The position numbers and the translations under genes were made by a program. Below the pieces are notes generated by a model, which had not been told where the DNA came from, did no database searches, and was given only the letters and a program-made list of their open reading frames with translations. A stretch of DNA of 64,000 bases from Stutzerimonas stutzeri (GTDB taxonomy: Bacteria > Pseudomonadota > Gammaproteobacteria > Pseudomonadales > Pseudomonadaceae): NCBI RefSeq assembly GCF_024448715.1, contig NZ_JAMOHZ010000001.1, positions 1 to 64,000 of the forward strand, in the 5' to 3' direction. Shown here piece by piece: positions 16,459-25,714 of this stretch (position 1 is its first letter; each line of letters opens with the position of its first letter).

Positions 16459-18186
16459 TCAGTGCCGGCCTTTCTGGCTCTTCACACAGACGAAGCTCGA
16501 CGCTTTATTCACGTCGCGCTTGCCTACGTATTTCGGCCAGGCTGGGTACTCACACAATGGGCGGGTACGGCCTGGCACCGCGGCGGTGTCGGCGACGATC
16601 TGTCGTTTGGGTGCGATGCCGCGTTCAACCCAGTTCTCCAGCGCCGTCAGCGAGTCCCAGGCAGCGTTGAATACCGTGCTCGCCGCATGGGCATAGCCGG
16701 GGATCTCGTAATAACGCATGAAGCGCCTGGTCTGGCCGACGCCCATGTCCCGCTGCACACGCTGGTAGTACTCGGCCGTGGCACGGGTACTGACCAGCTG
16801 ATCCGAAGTGCCATGGGCCATGAGCATCTTGCCGCCGTTGGCGACGAAGGCCGACAGATCGGTCTCGTTAACGTCCTGACGCAGCGACAACGCATCGACG
16901 CGCGCCTGCCAGGGGCCGAGGTTGGTTGGGTCCAACGTCAGCGAGTTGAACGTCGGGTTGCGCGTAATGAAATAGCGCACCCATTCATCCCAGAAACCCG
17001 AGTGGTAGGGCGCGCCCTCGGCGAAACCGGTGCCGTGTACCGGCATGGGGTAATCCGGCTGCAAGGTGTTTAGGCCCAGCCGGTTGACCACCAGCTGCAG
17101 GCCAGTGCCGGGACGGGCAAGGTCCGTGCCCCAGGTGTTGAAGCCAGGATAGCCGCGCTCGCCGCTGGCCAGCGGTTGGCTGAAACGGATCGGCGTATTG
17201 AACACCTTGAGCGCATTGATTTGCGCATCCGATAGGCAGCTGTCACCGGTATCGGCCCCGCCACGACAGCGCAGCGGACGGCCATTGAGCTTGGCCTTGG
17301 CCGGGTCGAACCAGGCGTTACAGGCAGCCTGATTGCTGATCACCCGGTCGCGCACGCCATCCAGCCCATCGCATGCCTGCATCGACGCTTCAAGCAGCGC
17401 GGCACGCTTTTCGAGGCTGGGGAACGCACCTGGCGCGGCCAATGCACGGGTGATGCGGCCGAACTGCAAATCCAGCGCCGCCGCGTTGTAAGCAGGGTAA
17501 AGCACGATTGCACCTTGGAAATCCTTCGGCCATTGCTGCACTACCGCCAAGGCTTCGCGCCCACCAGTCGAGCCGCCGGCAAAGTAGCTGCGGGCGGGCT
17601 GGCGGCCATAACGCTGTTCGATAATGAACATCGCCGTGTCGCGGGTTTTCTTCAGCGCGTCGTGGGCGTAGTTGGCGAGCGCTTCTTCATTCCACGCGAA
17701 GTCGCCCGGATTGATTGGATTGGCGACGTGTCCCGAATCGCTGGCAAACACCGCATAGCCACGGCCCAGCGGCGTCGGCTGATCGACCGGGCCGGCCGGG
17801 ACGTTGCCCGCGACGTTGGGGACGGTGCCGTTGTAACCGCCACCGCCATACATCATCGCCTTGCTGTTCCACTGCTCCGGCAGAACGATGCGCATCTTGA
17901 TGGTCGGTGCGCTCGGGTCGACCGGGGCGATTTCGACGTTCAGATCGCAATGCGCGCCGAAGGCTTGCGGTGCGGTGCCGCCAGCGGGTACCGCGGTTGC
18001 CGATATCACCCCGGCACCGGAGGTTGGCAGGGCGATGGCGGCAGCTGGAACCTGGGCTCCGGCCAGCTCGCTACAACTAGCGGCCAGCGCGGGCTCGGCA
18101 ATCGCAGCCGCCAGCAAGGCAGGGGCGGCCAGCAGTAGACGCGACGCTGCCGAGCGGCGTGCGATATGTGCACGGGTTGCTTTCAT
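16459..18186 (-). CDS. Secreted tannase/feruloyl-esterase-fold hydrolase, atypical active site
   Basis: A 575-residue exported protein with a signal peptide (hydrophobic LLLAAPALLAAAIAEPALA, cleavage near residue 36) and the tannase/feruloyl esterase/MHETase fold. The proposed triad is Ser206 in YFAGGSTGGREAL, Asp462 in AHGTSDQLVS and His500 in PGYAHAAS. In characterised tannases and MHETase the residues next to the Ser and the His are cysteines joined by a disulfide (CS-D-HC motif). Here they are Gly205 and Ala501, so that disulfide is absent. The start follows AAGGAAGCCCTC. The gene has its own sigma-54 promoter with paired dyads shared with hbdH and a TRAP operon. I infer an extracytoplasmic esterase whose product is a hydroxyacid; an aromatic ester substrate remains possible. 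Confidence 0.82.
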   Translation of the reverse strand: MKATRAHIARRSAASRLLLAAPALLAAAIAEPALAASCSELAGAQVPAAAIALPTSGAGVISATAVPAGGTAPQAFGAHCDLNVEIAPVDPSAPTIKMRIVLPEQWNSKAMMYGGGGYNGTVPNVAGNVPAGPVDQPTPLGRGYAVFASDSGHVANPINPGDFAWNEEALANYAHDALKKTRDTAMFIIEQRYGRQPARSYFAGGSTGGREALAVVQQWPKDFQGAIVLYPAYNAAALDLQFGRITRALAAPGAFPSLEKRAALLEASMQACDGLDGVRDRVISNQAACNAWFDPAKAKLNGRPLRCRGGADTGDSCLSDAQINALKVFNTPIRFSQPLASGERGYPGFNTWGTDLARPGTGLQLVVNRLGLNTLQPDYPMPVHGTGFAEGAPYHSGFWDEWVRYFITRNPTFNSLTLDPTNLGPWQARVDALSLRQDVNETDLSAFVANGGKMLMAHGTSDQLVSTRATAEYYQRVQRDMGVGQTRRFMRYYEIPGYAHAASTVFNAAWDSLTALENWVERGIAPKRQIVADTAAVPGRTRPLCEYPAWPKYVGKRDVNKASSFVCVKSQKGRH

Positions 18187-18287
18187 GAGGGCTTCCTTCT
18201 TCTTGTTGTTGTCGTGCCCGTGGCAACCGCCACGAGGCGAGTGCGCCTGGGCGAATGGATACGGTAGCGACCAGGCTTGTCAGCCGG

Positions 18288-18303
18288 AGCCAAAGGCGTG
18301 CCA
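18288..18303 (-). promoter_or_regulatory. Sigma-54 promoter for the tannase-fold esterase
   Basis: Minus strand TGGCACGCCTTTGGCT differs from the TGGCACG-N4-TTGCW consensus at one specified position and keeps GG-N10-GC. Predicted start is about 18277, some 90 bases before the ATG. Confidence 0.75.
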
Positions 18304-18411
18304 GAGCGTGGGGCATAGATGCGTTAGGCGATGATCGGTCGGCTTGCGCCGCGTGCGCCGCTCTGCCGAGAGGATCGTCCCGCTGGGCGTGCTGGATGGC
18401 TCACGCGCGGG

Positions 18412-18462
18412 TGTCCAGCTCCGGAGACAGCGTGCTTCCGAGCATGTCCGGGATACTGGACG
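18412..18462 (-). promoter_or_regulatory. Paired enhancer-like dyads upstream of the esterase promoter
   Basis: TGTCCAGCTCCGGAGACA (18412-18429) and TGTCCGGGATACTGGACG (18445-18462) are both 18 bp and 33 bp apart, close to three helical turns. The nearer one ends 108 bases from the -24 element. Confidence 0.65.
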
Positions 18463-18689
18463 CGTTGTCTGAAGCGGCAGACATTACCTTTGCGTTAATC
18501 ACCGAAGGTAGCGATCAGCAGAGCGACCCGACCGGTACTGCGGCGTGAGTGACGAAAGTTTTGGATAGAGCAGGAGAGGTCGGGTGCGCAGAGCAGGGAT
18601 CTATTTGGATGTGCTGCTACGAGCAGATGCTGCCGTTTGCTGCGGGAACCGACCAGGAAGACTTTGGCATTCGGCAGCCGGAGCGGCCA

Positions 18690-19121
18690 TTAATGTCCCG
18701 CCAGATCCTGCTGCGGTTCCGGTTCCAGTACAGCGATGGTCTGGTCGCTGTGCCTGAACGACACCAACGCCGTTAGCCAGGCCTGTAGAAGTGATGAATT
18801 AGCCTGCTGGCTGCGCATCGCGATAGAAATAATCTCCCTTGCGATCGTCACCATCGCGCCCTTGGTTCCCAGAAAATGCCAATTGAACCAGCCGTCGCCG
18901 TAAGACCACGGCGTCGCCTGCCCCGGCGCAATCGGAATGTAGACCTTGAGCGAGAGGTCGAAGAGTACCTCCGGCTTTGAAATGATCACTAGCTTCACGT
19001 CCGTTACCTTGCGCAACCAGTAGCGATGGTCGAAGCGGCCTCCGGTCAGCGCAGCAGAGTGGCTCAGGGCATCGTCGATCAAGGCTCGGTTATCGATGAG
19101 TTGCACGATGAGGGCTCCCAT
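18690..19121 (-). CDS. Hypothetical protein, uncertain
   Basis: An open frame of about 143 codons from an ATG (MGALIVQLIDNRALIDDA) or 158 from an upstream TTG. The middle part (RKVTDVKLVIISKPEVLFDLSLKVYIPIAP) looks protein-like and soluble, with no membrane segment, but I recognise no domain. There is no clear ribosome-binding site at either start and the neighbours give no functional hint. It could be a genuine strain-specific gene or a decayed one. Confidence 0.3.
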   Translation of the reverse strand: MGALIVQLIDNRALIDDALSHSAALTGGRFDHRYWLRKVTDVKLVIISKPEVLFDLSLKVYIPIAPGQATPWSYGDGWFNWHFLGTKGAMVTIAREIISIAMRSQQANSSLLQAWLTALVSFRHSDQTIAVLEPEPQQDLAGH

Positions 19122-19618
19122 ATGCAAGTTGGCGGTATCGACCCCGTGATCCCTTGCGAGGCGCAAAGCGGGTTAAGGGGGCCGGCTGACAGGCTCCGAG
19201 CGAGGCCAGCACCATAGATGCAGGTCTCGCTTGGCATACCGGGTTATCGGTCCGCTGCCGTTTTTGTTTAGCGAGTATGGGAAGGTTTTTCGGGGCGCCA
19301 CGAGCCGATGGCAATATGGCTATGACGCTGAAGCAGATGTGTCGCGTGCAGATTGGCAGTCAGTTTTTTCCGCTCCGTGATGGGCCATACGCAGGGGAAC
19401 TTCCCCATCGGCGCTGACCCATGCTTTCGTCCCAAGAACTGCCCAGCCCGCAAGAATGGCAAGTGCGTGAAACCGCTAACAAACGCCTGAGCTGGCCGCG
19501 TGAACCGGCCACTTCAAACTGCCAACGGTGCTGAGCATCTTCCTGCTCGCAGTTAATGCCTGCGGCGAGAGAGGACTAAGGCAGTCCATTTCGCTTCAGA
19601 AAAAGGCGATACCGGCAA
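19122..19618. other. Gap without a convincing gene
   Basis: About 500 bases between the uncertain gene and the VOC gene. Plus-strand short frames near 19420-19490 encode a cysteine-containing stretch (PCFRPKNCPARKNGKC), but the frame is broken upstream and has no start. I see no repeat, hairpin or RNA gene. Confidence 0.4.
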
Positions 19619-20044
19619 TCATTTAGCGAACAGCTGACTCATGTCCTTGAATGCCTTGAATTCCAGCGCGTTGCCGCATGGATCGAAGAGGAACATGGTG
19701 GCTTGCTCGCCCACTTGGCCTTGGAAACGCACATAGGGCTCAATGACGAACTGAGTGCCCAGCGAGCGCAGACGTTGGGCGAGCGCTTCCCACTCCGGCC
19801 AGCTCAGCACGATTCCGAAGTGCGGCACGGGTACGTCATGGCCGTCCACCGCATTGGTGTGCGCAGCATCCTGGGACTGGGTCTTGGGATGCTCGTGGAT
19901 CACCAGCTGATGCCCGTAGAAATCGAAATCGACCCAATGGTCGGAAGAGCGTCCTTCAGCGAGTCCGAACACCTCGCCGTAGAAATGGCGGGCGGCTGGC
20001 AAGTCGTAAACAGGGATCGCGAGGTGGAAAGGTGAGAGGCTCAT
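19619..20044 (-). CDS. VOC-family (glyoxalase/dioxygenase-fold) protein
   Basis: A 141-residue single vicinal-oxygen-chelate unit. It starts [27 protein letters not shown], and the metal ligands expected for the fold can be placed at the first His (PFHLA), a central His (HFGIVL) and a C-terminal Glu ([10 protein letters not shown]). The inserted [16 protein letters not shown] is typical of a small subgroup of uncharacterised VOC proteins. It is transcribed divergently from a LysR gene 100 bases away, which probably regulates it. The substrate is unknown. Confidence 0.85.
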   Translation of the reverse strand: MSLSPFHLAIPVYDLPAARHFYGEVFGLAEGRSSDHWVDFDFYGHQLVIHEHPKTQSQDAAHTNAVDGHDVPVPHFGIVLSWPEWEALAQRLRSLGTQFVIEPYVRFQGQVGEQATMFLFDPCGNALEFKAFKDMSQLFAK

Positions 20045-20144
20045 CGGGCATTCCTTCTTGGGAGGCGGGTGACGTCATTCTTGCTGTTTGTCGTATGGGC
20101 AAACAGCGGATATCTTTTGATCCGAGCCTCAAAAAAATCGATAG

Positions 20145-21062
20145 ATGAGAGCCCCTATGATTCGCGAACTCAAAACCTTCCTGACGATAGCGCGGTGCGG
20201 CAGTTTTGCGGCTGCGGGCAACAAGATCGGCCTGACCCAGTCGGCGGTCAGTGCTCAGATAAAGAATCTCGAGGACGCGCTGGGCCTTCGTTTATTCGAT
20301 AGAACAGGGCGTTCGGCCAACCTCAACGCGGCGGGTTTGCGGGCGCTGCCGCTGGCCGAGCAGATCATTGAAACCTTCGCCCTGATGGGGCAGCCCGAGT
20401 CCGTGGACGACTACCGTGGCGAATTACGCATTGGCGCCATCGGCACGGTACAGACCGGGCTGTTGCCGCCGGTTCTGCTGCGATTATTGCGAGAGGCACC
20501 AGGCGTGGAGCCCAAGCTGGCACCGGGCGTTTCGCTGAACCTGCTGTCACAGATCGATGCCGGCGAAATCGATCTGGCGGTAATGATCCGCCCGCCGTTC
20601 GCACTCCCCAAGGAGCTGCACGCCGAGCTGATCCAGAAAGAGCCTTTCGTGCTGATTACGCCGCTGAACATCGAGGGTGGTGACCCATTCAAGTTGCTCG
20701 TCGAGCATCCCTTCGTGCGCTACGACCGTAGCTCCTTCGGTGGTCGCCAGGTAAGTCAGTTCCTGCGCAAACACCATCTGGATGTACGCCCTGGGCTGGA
20801 ATTGGACGAGCTGGATGCCATCGTCAAGATGGTTGAAAGCGGCCTGGGCGTGGCGCTGGTGCCGAAGGCCGGGCTGTGGCTCGAACGTACGCCAACGGTC
20901 CGCATCATTTCCCTCGGCAGTGCCACCTTCTACCGCGAGCTGATGCTTGTCAGCCGCCACAGCGCGCAGCGACTGCCGTTGCATCAGCTGTTTCGGCGCT
21001 GCTTGTGGGAGGCGTTAGAGGAGAGGAGCTCGGTTCATGAGGCAGGTTCGACAGCAGGCTGA
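20145..21062 (+). CDS. LysR-family regulator, divergent to VOC gene
   Basis: A LysR regulator of 305 residues; an internal ATG four codons in (MIRELKTFLTIARCGSF) is the more usual start for the family, so the true length may be 301. The HTH runs through GLTQSAVSAQIKNLEDALG with the expected LFDRTGR hinge. An effector-binding domain follows, ending with a short Ser/Gly-rich tail. It stands between the divergent VOC gene and the convergent Fsr-type exporter. Regulation of the VOC gene is the simplest reading. Confidence 0.9.
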   Translation: MRAPMIRELKTFLTIARCGSFAAAGNKIGLTQSAVSAQIKNLEDALGLRLFDRTGRSANLNAAGLRALPLAEQIIETFALMGQPESVDDYRGELRIGAIGTVQTGLLPPVLLRLLREAPGVEPKLAPGVSLNLLSQIDAGEIDLAVMIRPPFALPKELHAELIQKEPFVLITPLNIEGGDPFKLLVEHPFVRYDRSSFGGRQVSQFLRKHHLDVRPGLELDELDAIVKMVESGLGVALVPKAGLWLERTPTVRIISLGSATFYRELMLVSRHSAQRLPLHQLFRRCLWEALEERSSVHEAGSTAG

Positions 21063-21106
21063 ATCGCTTGCCGTCGATTGCTTCGTTCAACGACCTCGGA
21101 GTTCCC

Positions 21107-22324
21107 TCAGGCTTTTTTGGTTCTTGGTAGGAAGATCGCCAACACACCAAACAACGGCAGGAACGAACACAGGAAGTACACGTATTCGATGCCGTGAATG
21201 TCCGCCAAATGCCCCAGCAACGCCGCACCAATCCCGCCGAAGCCGAACATCAGTCCAAAGAACACTCCAGCAATCATCCCGACATTTCCCGGCACCAATT
21301 CCTGGGCATATACGACGATGGCCGAAAACGCCGAGGCGAGGATGAAACCGATGACAACGCTCAGGACGCTGGTCCAGAACAGGTCGACGTGAGGCAGAAG
21401 CAGCGTGAACGGCGCCACGCCAAGGATCGAGAACCAGATCACCGCCTTACGGCCAATCTTGTCGCCGATGGGTCCACCGAAGAAGGTTCCCGCAGCAACC
21501 GCACCGAGAAACAGGAACAGATGCAGCTGGGAGCTGGCTACCGACAGATCGAATTTCTCGATCAGGTAGAAGGTGAAATAGCTGGTGAAGCTGGCCATGT
21601 AGAAATACTTGGAAAACACCAGCAAGCCGAGCACGACCAGCGCGCTCATCACCCGGCCTTTCGACAAGCCATGAGTCGCCGCCTGACCTTGTTTCAGCTT
21701 GAACAGGCTCAAGTGATTGGCGTACCAGCGGCTGATTCGATACAGCACGAATAGCGCAAACACAGCGAACAGCCCGAACCAGGCCACGTTGCCCTGACCG
21801 TACGGAATGATGATCGCCGCAGCCAATAGCGGCCCGAAGGCCGAACCCGCATTGCCGCCAACCTGAAAGGTCGATTGCGCCAGGCCGAAACGCCCGCCCG
21901 AAGCCAGTCGTGCCACACGAGAAGCTTCAGGGTGAAAGGTCGAAGAACCGATGCCGATCAACCCCGCCGCCAACAAGATCAACGGGAAACTACCGACCAT
22001 GGACATCATCAGGATGCCGATCAAGGTGCAGACCGTGCCGGCCGGCAATAGCCATGGCTTGGGATGACGGTCGGTGTAATAACCAACCCAGGGTTGCAAC
22101 AGCGAGGCGGTCAGCTGGAAGGTCAGGGTAATCAGACCAACCTGCGTGAACGTCAGACCATAGCTGGCCTTGAGCATCGGATAGATCGACGGCAGCACCG
22201 CCTGAATCAAGTCATTGATCAAATGCGCCAGCGCTACCGCGCCGATGATGCGCATGGCCAGCGGACTGCTTTGTTGTATCGCTGGTGCCGACGCCACGTC
22301 GGCCTGGGCATTGCTGATGGACAT
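21107..22324 (-). CDS. fsr: MFS efflux protein, fosmidomycin-resistance (Fsr) family
   Basis: A 12-helix MFS carrier of about 405 residues closely fitting the Fsr/fosmidomycin resistance type. The conserved N-terminal HLINDLIQAVLPSIYPMLK, WVGYYTDRHPKPW loop with the MFS D-R signature, and GIGSSTFHPEASRVARLASG are all present. The start at 22324 (MSISNAQAD) is preferred over one 16 codons upstream because GGAAC precedes it and the extension lacks homology. Fsr exports fosmidomycin and possibly other phosphonate or anionic compounds. It ends 44 bases from the convergent LysR gene. Confidence 0.88.
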   Translation of the reverse strand: MSISNAQADVASAPAIQQSSPLAMRIIGAVALAHLINDLIQAVLPSIYPMLKASYGLTFTQVGLITLTFQLTASLLQPWVGYYTDRHPKPWLLPAGTVCTLIGILMMSMVGSFPLILLAAGLIGIGSSTFHPEASRVARLASGGRFGLAQSTFQVGGNAGSAFGPLLAAAIIIPYGQGNVAWFGLFAVFALFVLYRISRWYANHLSLFKLKQGQAATHGLSKGRVMSALVVLGLLVFSKYFYMASFTSYFTFYLIEKFDLSVASSQLHLFLFLGAVAAGTFFGGPIGDKIGRKAVIWFSILGVAPFTLLLPHVDLFWTSVLSVVIGFILASAFSAIVVYAQELVPGNVGMIAGVFFGLMFGFGGIGAALLGHLADIHGIEYVYFLCSFLPLFGVLAIFLPRTKKA

Positions 22325-22553
22325 TCGAGTTCCAGGTGGGAGTACAAACGGGCAGGTGCCACAATTTGCCATTTTTCAGTGCAACAGCACCATCCCCTTA
22401 GCCTCCTAATGAAATTGATTTCAGACAGCGCAGGCCGATGGTTCCGGTATCGGTCCGCGAAACTCGTATTCCAAATACCCAGCCCATCAGCGCCCGATGC
22501 TGAGCGCCATGTGACAAGTGCGCTACGGGCTGAGCAGTTTTTCCGGGTCGCCG

Positions 22554-24512
22554 TTATCGAGGTTCGATAAGCGGAAAGTCGGGTTTGAAATCATCCATCA
22601 AGCTCAGCAGTTCGAGCAGCTTCTTAGGGTTTCCGCTGACATCGATCTCACCGGTTTTAAGGGCCTTGGGGAAGCTGTTCTGGCGCTGCAAAATGTCGTT
22701 GAGCGTCGCTCGGGTGAGTGTCACCGTCGCATCGGCGGCGTCGGCCTGAGCATTGGGTAGCCAGGTCAGCGCCGCGTTTTCCAAGTTCACCCGAAAGCGC
22801 TCATTGGTGTCGGTGAATATCCAGTTGAGCACCAAGTGCCTGCCTTCGGCTTTTGTGCCGTTGAGGCGGACACCGAGCAGGTCGAAGAACATTCCCGTGT
22901 CGAGCGCCTGCAGCAGATCCTTATGCAGACCCGGCTCCGTTGCCGTGGTCGGTGCCGTGCCGCGCAGATCCTGTGCGCCCGAAAGATAAACGTCGCGCCA
23001 AGGACCTGACTCGGCCTGATAGCCGAGCTGCTCCAAGGCATCCGCCGCTAGTTCCCGAGCCTCGCGTTTGCTTGGGTCGGCAAACACCGCCTGGCTCATT
23101 ACCGTGGCGACCCAGCGGTAATTGCCTGCTGCGTAGTCGTTTCGTGCCTGTTTGATTACGTTGTCGATGCCGCCCATGTATTCGATGGTCTTGCGCGCGG
23201 CGTCCTGCGGTGCCGGAGGGTTCAGGTTGGCAGGGTTGGCGTCGTACCAGCCCAGATACTTCTGAAAGACGCCTCGGGCGTTGTGGCGCAGGGTGCCGTA
23301 ATAATCCCGGGCGGCCCACTCGGTCGCCAGGCTGGCAGGCAGTTTGAGTGTTTCGGCGATGTCCCCAGGCCTGTAGCCATGGTTCATCAGCCGAACGCTT
23401 TGGTCGTGGATGAACTTGTAAAGGTCTCGCTGCACGGCAAGAAAGTGGCGGCCCTGCTCCTTGCCCCAGACTGGCCAGTGATGTTGAGCAATGATGACGT
23501 CGCTGATGGGCCCGTACTGGTCGAGCGCTTCATCGATATAACGCGACCAGAGGCTGGCATCGCGGACCTCGGCGCCTCGCAGGGTGTAGACGTTGTGCAA
23601 CTGTTGTGAAGTCAGTTCAGCAGTGTTCAGCACGCGCGCCGCCGGGAAATACATCATCATTTCCGCTGGCGCTTCGCTGCCTGGCGCGAGGCGGAAATCG
23701 ATATCCACGCCATCGATGCGTTGCACACCACTCTCGCGAACGATGTCAGTCGGTGCAATCAAGGTCATCGGGCCACGAGACAATCCCTTGCCTAGACCCG
23801 TATCGACGTGCCCCTGCGGGCCGACCGGCAGGTCGGTGCCGTACATGTATTTGGCGCGACGTGTCATGGCATTTCCGGCGATCACGTTCTCGCTGACGGC
23901 ATGTTCCATGAAGCCATTCGGGGCATAAATTTTTACCCGCCCCGCATCAACGTCGGCCTGACTCGCCACCCCCTTCACCCCGCCAAAATGATCGACGTGG
24001 CTATGGGTATAAATGACCGCTACGACGGGGCGGGCAGGGCGGTGTGTTCGATACAGGTCGAGCGCAGCTTTGGCGGTAGCAGGCGTAAGCAGCGGGTCGA
24101 TGACGATCAGGCCAGTTTTGCCTTCCACGATAGTCATGTTGGCCAGGTCCATCCCACGTACCTGATAGATCCCCTCGGTCACCTCGAAAAGACCATGGAT
24201 TGCATTCAGCCGAGCCTGCCGCCAGAGGCTGGGGTTTACCGATGCGGGGGCCTGCTCGCTATCGAGAAAGGCATAGCGGGCATTCGACCAGACGGTTTGT
24301 CCCTGTTCGTCGATCACTTCCGCCTTCGGCAGGGCGGCGATGAAACCGCGTTGGGCATCTTCGAAGGCACGTGTGTCGGTGAAATCGAGCTGTTGCTTGA
24401 CCGCTTCGTTGGCGTCGCGAGTTGCGGCAGTGGCGGGACGCGGGTCGGCTGAAGCGAACGTACTGATGAACAGGCTGGCCACCGCGATGGCAGGTAAACG
24501 GATAAAGGGCAT
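22554..24512 (-). CDS. Secreted linear alkylsulfatase (SdsA1/YjcS type, metallo-beta-lactamase fold)
   Basis: The 652-residue product has an N-terminal signal peptide (IAVASLFISTFASA) and the three-part layout of alkyl sulfatases: a metallo-beta-lactamase domain with the zinc motif THSHVDHFGG, a helical dimerisation domain (RDYYGTLRHNARGVFQKYLG and YRWVATVMSQAVFADP), and a C-terminal SCP2-like domain (NEKFRVN-type NERFRVNLENAALTW). Length matches SdsA1 of P. aeruginosa. It would hydrolyse primary alkyl sulfates such as dodecyl sulfate to alcohol and sulfate in the periplasm or outside. The divergent LysR gene 119 bases away resembles the arrangement in P. aeruginosa, where a LysR protein controls sdsA1. 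Confidence 0.93.
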   Translation of the reverse strand: MPFIRLPAIAVASLFISTFASADPRPATAATRDANEAVKQQLDFTDTRAFEDAQRGFIAALPKAEVIDEQGQTVWSNARYAFLDSEQAPASVNPSLWRQARLNAIHGLFEVTEGIYQVRGMDLANMTIVEGKTGLIVIDPLLTPATAKAALDLYRTHRPARPVVAVIYTHSHVDHFGGVKGVASQADVDAGRVKIYAPNGFMEHAVSENVIAGNAMTRRAKYMYGTDLPVGPQGHVDTGLGKGLSRGPMTLIAPTDIVRESGVQRIDGVDIDFRLAPGSEAPAEMMMYFPAARVLNTAELTSQQLHNVYTLRGAEVRDASLWSRYIDEALDQYGPISDVIIAQHHWPVWGKEQGRHFLAVQRDLYKFIHDQSVRLMNHGYRPGDIAETLKLPASLATEWAARDYYGTLRHNARGVFQKYLGWYDANPANLNPPAPQDAARKTIEYMGGIDNVIKQARNDYAAGNYRWVATVMSQAVFADPSKREARELAADALEQLGYQAESGPWRDVYLSGAQDLRGTAPTTATEPGLHKDLLQALDTGMFFDLLGVRLNGTKAEGRHLVLNWIFTDTNERFRVNLENAALTWLPNAQADAADATVTLTRATLNDILQRQNSFPKALKTGEIDVSGNPKKLLELLSLMDDFKPDFPLIEPR

Positions 24513-24631
24513 GACGAACTCCGAAGAAAGCTAAACGAGGCCTGAACGGCTCGAATCGGGCCTTTGAACTCTGCCCTCGCTAGATTGATAATTCCAATGC
24601 AATGTTCTTTAGCTTTGGATGCATTACACGC

Positions 24632-25552
24632 ATGAATGATCTTCGTCAGCTTCGCCATTTCGTCGCGCTTGTGGACCACGGGCACTTCTCCCGTGCGGCC
24701 GAGGCGCTGCACCTGAGTCAGCCGGCGCTGACTCGTAGCATTCAAAGCCTGGAGTCGGCGCTTGGCTGCACATTAATCAATCGTCACGGCCGTGGTATCA
24801 GCCTTACTGCGCAGGGCCAACTGGTCGAGCAGCATGCGCGTCGCCTGTTACTCAGCAGTCGCGCATTGAAGGAGGCGGTGAGGCAGATCGACAATCTCGA
24901 AGCCGGGCAGTTACGTGTGGGGGCAGGCCCGTTTCCAGCGGCACGGCTCGTGCCAGAGGCGCTGGCCAGGCTGATCAAGGCGTATCCGCGCCTGGCCGTC
25001 GCAGTGACTGTCGGTGACTGGTCGAGCCTGCGTGACCGCCTGCTCGACGAGCGGATCGAGCTGTTCATCTCCGATATTCGAGAGCTTGAGACCGACGCGG
25101 CGTTGGAAATATTGCCGCTGCCGGTTCATCAGGGCGTGCTGTTCTGTAGGCCCGGACATCCGCTGCTACGCCAGCAACGCATACGTTTTTCAGATCTGGC
25201 GGGTTACCCGCTGGCAGGGACCCAACTCCCGGAGCCGGTGGCGCAGAGTGTTCTGAGCGATACCGGGCGAGAAATGCTGAGCATCCAGTGCGACAACTTC
25301 CTGCTGTTGAAGACCATGACCGAGCAAAGCGACGCGGTCTGCATGGCGCCTCGGGATGTCGTACAGAAGGATTTCGACAGTGGGGAGCTGATGGAGCTGA
25401 CACTGCTCAGCGAACGGCTGAGTCACCATTCGGCCTACGGGCTGGTAAGCCGCCGCGGGCATCGCTTGTCACCTGCTGGCGAAGCATTCCAGGCGCAGGT
25501 ACAGGAGGCCGCGGCGTCGTGTTCATCGGCAATGCGCAACGGCATCGCGTGA
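24632..25552 (+). CDS. LysR-family regulator, divergent to alkylsulfatase
   Basis: A 306-residue LysR regulator, started at the ATG of MNDLRQLRHFVALVDHGHF, which is the normal distance from the HTH; an ATG ten codons upstream adds an unconserved leader. The HTH contains ALHLSQPALTRSIQSLESALG and is followed by a standard effector domain. It is placed head-to-head with the alkylsulfatase gene and in the same direction as the acyl-CoA ligase genes, so it could regulate either. By analogy with P. aeruginosa I favour the sulfatase. Confidence 0.9.
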   Translation: MNDLRQLRHFVALVDHGHFSRAAEALHLSQPALTRSIQSLESALGCTLINRHGRGISLTAQGQLVEQHARRLLLSSRALKEAVRQIDNLEAGQLRVGAGPFPAARLVPEALARLIKAYPRLAVAVTVGDWSSLRDRLLDERIELFISDIRELETDAALEILPLPVHQGVLFCRPGHPLLRQQRIRFSDLAGYPLAGTQLPEPVAQSVLSDTGREMLSIQCDNFLLLKTMTEQSDAVCMAPRDVVQKDFDSGELMELTLLSERLSHHSAYGLVSRRGHRLSPAGEAFQAQVQEAAASCSSAMRNGIA

Positions 25553-25714
25553 AGTCGACTCATGTCCAGGGCGTTGTAAAACCGGATTGTCGATATGGCT
25601 GTAAGGCGCGCAAGTATCTCATTGCGGCATAGCCTGCATCCGATTGTTGTATTGGCGGCAGAAAAAGGGGGGCAGTTAGCATCGAGGCTCAAGTCTGAGT
25701 AAAGAGAACAACAA

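Noticed and set aside
16393..17073. Plus-strand open frame overlapping the esterase 3' end
   Set aside because: Shadow of the esterase frame without start signals or domains.
25553..25714. ATGTCCAGGG near 25560 as another regulon dyad
   Set aside because: Only the left arm is present; there is no GGACA arm and no sigma-54 promoter nearby.
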